Of a stretch of 8,152 nucleotides of DNA, positions 6,541-8,152 are shown one piece after another (positions within the stretch are counted from its first letter, which is position 1; every line of letters begins with the position of its first letter). The stretch is from Lentisphaerota bacterium (lineage in GTDB: Bacteria; Verrucomicrobiota; Lentisphaeria; Oligosphaerales; PUNB01): positions 1 to 8,152 of the forward strand of contig PUNB01000217.1 of the NCBI GenBank assembly GCA_003552565.1, in the 5' to 3' direction. A program made the position numbers and the translations under genes. Below the pieces are notes generated by a model. It saw only the letters and a list, made by a program, of their open reading frames with translations. It was not told the origin of the DNA and searched no databases.

Positions 6541-6663
6541 CCTTTTTCTTATTACTTAGTCGCGTTTATGGATTAAGCGGTTATCTTACAAACGGCTGTC
6601 CCATGATAAGGGCAGGGCTAGACGGGATCGAGAAAAGGGATTGAGGCCTGAGTTTGTGCTCCT
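6541..6663. other. Intergenic region after miaB, no clear terminator
   Basis: No gene is seen between the miaB stop and the nested inverted repeat. There is no strong hairpin with a T-run right after the stop, although 'cctttttctt' follows it directly. A weak fold, CTGTCCC with GGGCAG, lies near 6594-6614. Transcription may end at the larger structure at 6664-6747 or depend on Rho. Confidence 0.45.
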
Positions 6664-6747
6664 CTTGTCCCGCACCTTGTCTCGTCCGCCTCAGGCGGAT
6701 CCAAAAAATGAGGAATCGAAAGAAAACCAGACAAGGTGCGAGACTAG
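6664..6747. repeat. 84-nt nested inverted repeat
   Basis: Arms 6664-6682 and 6729-6747 are reverse complements at 17 of 19 positions, including an uninterrupted 12-bp pair, CGCACCTTGTCT (6671-6682) with AGACAAGGTGCG (6729-6740). The 46-nt interior contains the palindrome TCCGCCTCAGGCGGA (6685-6699), so the whole can fold as a long stem with a second hairpin inside. It is not followed by a T-run, so it is not a standard intrinsic terminator. It may be a short mobile repeat or a structured RNA. Confidence 0.6.
6685..6699. repeat. 15-bp palindrome, copy 2
   Basis: TCCGCCTCAGGCGGA is the exact reverse complement of the palindrome at 3557-3571. Here it lies inside the 84-nt inverted repeat and has no TTATCG flanks. 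Two copies 3.1 kb apart suggest a repeated element. Confidence 0.6.
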
Positions 6748-6768
6748 GTTTTATTCTTCGTGCGTGTA

Positions 6769-6798
6769 TAGACCACCATAAACACCTTTTCGCATAAT
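6769..6798 (+). promoter_or_regulatory. Possible promoter for the URO-D-fold gene
   Basis: TAGACC (6769-6774), four of six matches to a -35, is followed after 18 bp by CATAAT (6793-6798), five of six matches to a -10. Transcription would start near 6805, about 85 nt before the chosen start codon. The region is AT-rich and other weak boxes exist, so this is tentative. Confidence 0.3.
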
Positions 6799-6889
6799 CT
6801 CTGGCTAATCGAATCATAATTACCAATAAAAAAAAGGACACCCCCGCAAAATGACTGCCGCCCCCTGCCGAGCCAAATGGAAAAGCGCA

Positions 6890-7981
6890 ATGACTGATCG
6901 AGAACGGTTCAACAACCAGATGCATTATCGGCCGGTGGACCGTTGTTTCAACATGGAGTTCGGTTACTGGAATGAGAATTTTCAGCAATGGAACATTTTT
7001 CGGGAAAACAACATCACCAACAACGAGGAAGCCCATGAGTTCTTTAATTTCGACCGTATTGAGATTGTCGGCGGCCGCCTCTGGATGAACCCCGCGTTTC
7101 CTTATGAAGTGGTGGAGGAAACGGAGTCGAAAAAAATTATTCGCAACAGAGACGGACTGCTTGGTGAAGTGCCAAAGGACGACCATGATACAATCCCGCA
7201 CTTCATGGAATCCTCGGTGGTCACTCCGGACGACTGGCGGCAAGTGAAAAAAGAGCGCTTCCGGCGCGATGACCCGGATCGCAAGATCAATATTGAAGAA
7301 CTGAAACAAAAACATCCCCCCGACCGCGATTATCCCCTGGGAGTGAACTGCGGTTCGATGATCGGCAAAATCCGCGACATGCTTACCTTCGAGGGCCTGG
7401 CCTACGCCTGCTTCGATTACCCTGAGATGGTTGAAGAGATGGTCGAAACCTGCTGTCTGCTGGTGGAAGACTTTTTAGACCAGGTTCTCGGACATATAGA
7501 CTTCGATTACGCCAGCGGCTGGGAGGATATCTGCTTTAAAAACGGCCCCATAGTGTCACTCGATTTTTTCAATGACATTGTCGTTCCCCGCTACCAAAGA
7601 ATCGGGCGCAAACTGCATGACCACGGCATTGACATCTGGTACACCGACTGCGACGGCGATGTCCGGCCGCTGCTGCCCGGTTTTATGAAGGCCGGCATCA
7701 ACTGCCTTTTCCCCTATGAAGTGAACAGCTGCGTCCATCCAGTGGAATTACTCCAGGAACACGGCAAGGACCTGCGAATCATGGGCGGAGTCGACAAAAT
7801 GGAACTGGGCAAGGGGCCGGAAGCCATCAAAGCCTATTTGGAAAGTTTAATCCCCGGAGTTGAAAGAGGCGGTTATATTCCTTTCTGCGACCATCGCTGT
7901 CCGCCGAATGTCAAGCCAGAGGACTATCTCTATTATCTGGACCTTAAAGAATCGATGTTCGGCCGCGAATTATATTTCTGA
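6890..7981 (+). CDS. URO-D-fold protein (uroporphyrinogen decarboxylase / corrinoid methyltransferase superfamily)
   Basis: A 363-residue cytoplasmic protein of the barrel superfamily that includes heme-pathway uroporphyrinogen decarboxylase and zinc-dependent corrinoid methyltransferases such as MtaA. It begins 'MTDRERFNNQMHYRPVDR', followed by 'NMEFGYW', typical of a catabolic-looking paralogue group rather than HemE. The methyltransferase zinc motif HxC appears here as T252-D-C254 in 'YTDCDGD', and near the end 'PFCDHRCPPNV' (C333, H335, C337) stands where the third ligand or the decarboxylase histidine would be. A normal HxC...C zinc site is therefore not evident. I chose the ATG at 6890 because family members start there. 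An in-frame ATG at 6851 would add 13 unconserved residues and has AAGGA 12 nt upstream, so it remains possible. The reaction is unknown. No corrinoid protein gene is adjacent. Confidence 0.9.
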   Translation: MTDRERFNNQMHYRPVDRCFNMEFGYWNENFQQWNIFRENNITNNEEAHEFFNFDRIEIVGGRLWMNPAFPYEVVEETESKKIIRNRDGLLGEVPKDDHDTIPHFMESSVVTPDDWRQVKKERFRRDDPDRKINIEELKQKHPPDRDYPLGVNCGSMIGKIRDMLTFEGLAYACFDYPEMVEEMVETCCLLVEDFLDQVLGHIDFDYASGWEDICFKNGPIVSLDFFNDIVVPRYQRIGRKLHDHGIDIWYTDCDGDVRPLLPGFMKAGINCLFPYEVNSCVHPVELLQEHGKDLRIMGGVDKMELGKGPEAIKAYLESLIPGVERGGYIPFCDHRCPPNVKPEDYLYYLDLKESMFGRELYF

Positions 7982-8008
7982 TAAACAGAAGGCGTAATTC
8001 AGCGGCGC

Positions 8009-8026
8009 AAGGACTATAAGGACTAT
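8009..8026 (+). repeat. Perfect 9-nt tandem repeat, AAGGACTAT x2
   Basis: AAGGACTAT occurs twice with no gap in the non-coding DNA after the URO-D-fold gene, immediately before the 18-mer at 8030. I recall longer arrays of such AAGGACTAT units in intergenic regions of related environmental genomes, but this was not checked. Confidence 0.6.
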
Positions 8027-8029
8027 CTA

Positions 8030-8047
8030 CGGGCTTATGTGAAACAC
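8030..8047 (-). repeat. 18-bp repeat, inverted copy of 93-110
   Basis: CGGGCTTATGTGAAACAC is the exact reverse complement of the 18-mer at 93-110. It sits between the 9-nt tandem repeat and the AT-rich inverted repeat, within a run of repeat pieces. Confidence 0.7.
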
Positions 8048-8052
8048 AATTT

Positions 8053-8141
8053 TGAATGTTGAATATTGAATGATGAATTTTGAAGTGGAACTGCATGGTC
8101 TGTCCTAAACTCAACATTCAGAATTCAAAATTCAATATTCA
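8053..8141. repeat. AT-rich inverted repeat of TTGAAT-type units
   Basis: The left arm consists of GAAT-type units (TGAATGTTGA 8053-8062, TGAATATTGAAT 8060-8071, GAATTTTGAA 8075-8084). Each has an exact reverse complement in the right arm (8111-8120, 8130-8141 and 8124-8133), but in a shuffled order, with about 25 nt between the arms. It is therefore a family of interchangeable units rather than one clean hairpin. The 171 bases after 7981 contain no gene. Function is unknown. Confidence 0.6.
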
Positions 8142-8152
8142 TTATTGTTTCT

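Noticed and set aside
6581..7315. 244-codon minus-strand open frame
   Set aside because: Most of it is antisense to the conserved URO-D-fold gene and the rest covers the nested inverted repeat. No motif or start signal supports it.
8053..8141. Intrinsic terminator for the URO-D-fold gene
   Set aside because: The structure is AT-rich with shuffled units, lacks a stable GC stem followed by T's, and starts about 70 nt after the stop within other repeats.

Overview
The window is a stretch of bacterial chromosome with roughly balanced base composition, dense in genes and carrying short dispersed repeats in its gaps and at both ends. A glycoside hydrolase family 20-like protein, a decarboxylase-fold protein of the 'MEFGYW' type, and repeats of the CAC-N7, AAGGACTAT and TTGAAT kinds together suggest an uncultured member of the Planctomycetes-Verrucomicrobia-Chlamydiae group, such as Lentisphaerota or Kiritimatiellota. 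This is inference from general familiarity. No rRNA or other phylogenetic marker was compared.

Layout. Bases 1-415 hold no credible gene but have much repeat structure: a 10-nt-period CAC repeat, an 18-mer that recurs inverted at the far end of the window, and a foldable element built on a perfect 25-bp inverted repeat. Next come a tandem-domain universal stress protein (416-1303, +) and, convergent with a 4-bp gap, a large GH20-like protein (1308-3284, -). Upstream of the latter are a good sigma70-type promoter and a dyad at the predicted transcription start. The 496-bp gap 3285-3780 also carries a 15-bp palindrome.

A tight three-gene plus-strand unit follows: an unrecognised 269-residue protein (3781-4590), a HAD-superfamily phosphatase overlapping it by 11 nt (4580-5185), and miaB, the tRNA A37 methylthiotransferase, 5 nt further on (5191-6540). 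The gap 6541-6889 contains an 84-nt nested inverted repeat with a second copy of the palindrome, then a possible promoter for a URO-D-fold protein (6890-7981, +). The last 171 bases are a cluster of short repeats.

How the genes fit together. MiaB is a housekeeping tRNA modification enzyme and shares an operon-like block with a phosphatase and an unknown protein. The GH20-like and URO-D-fold genes look like separately controlled metabolic genes, and the stress protein stands alone. I found no defence system, CRISPR array, tRNA, rRNA or transposase gene. The least explained material is the non-coding repeat structure, above all 93-373 and 6664-6747, together with the unrecognised 269-residue protein.
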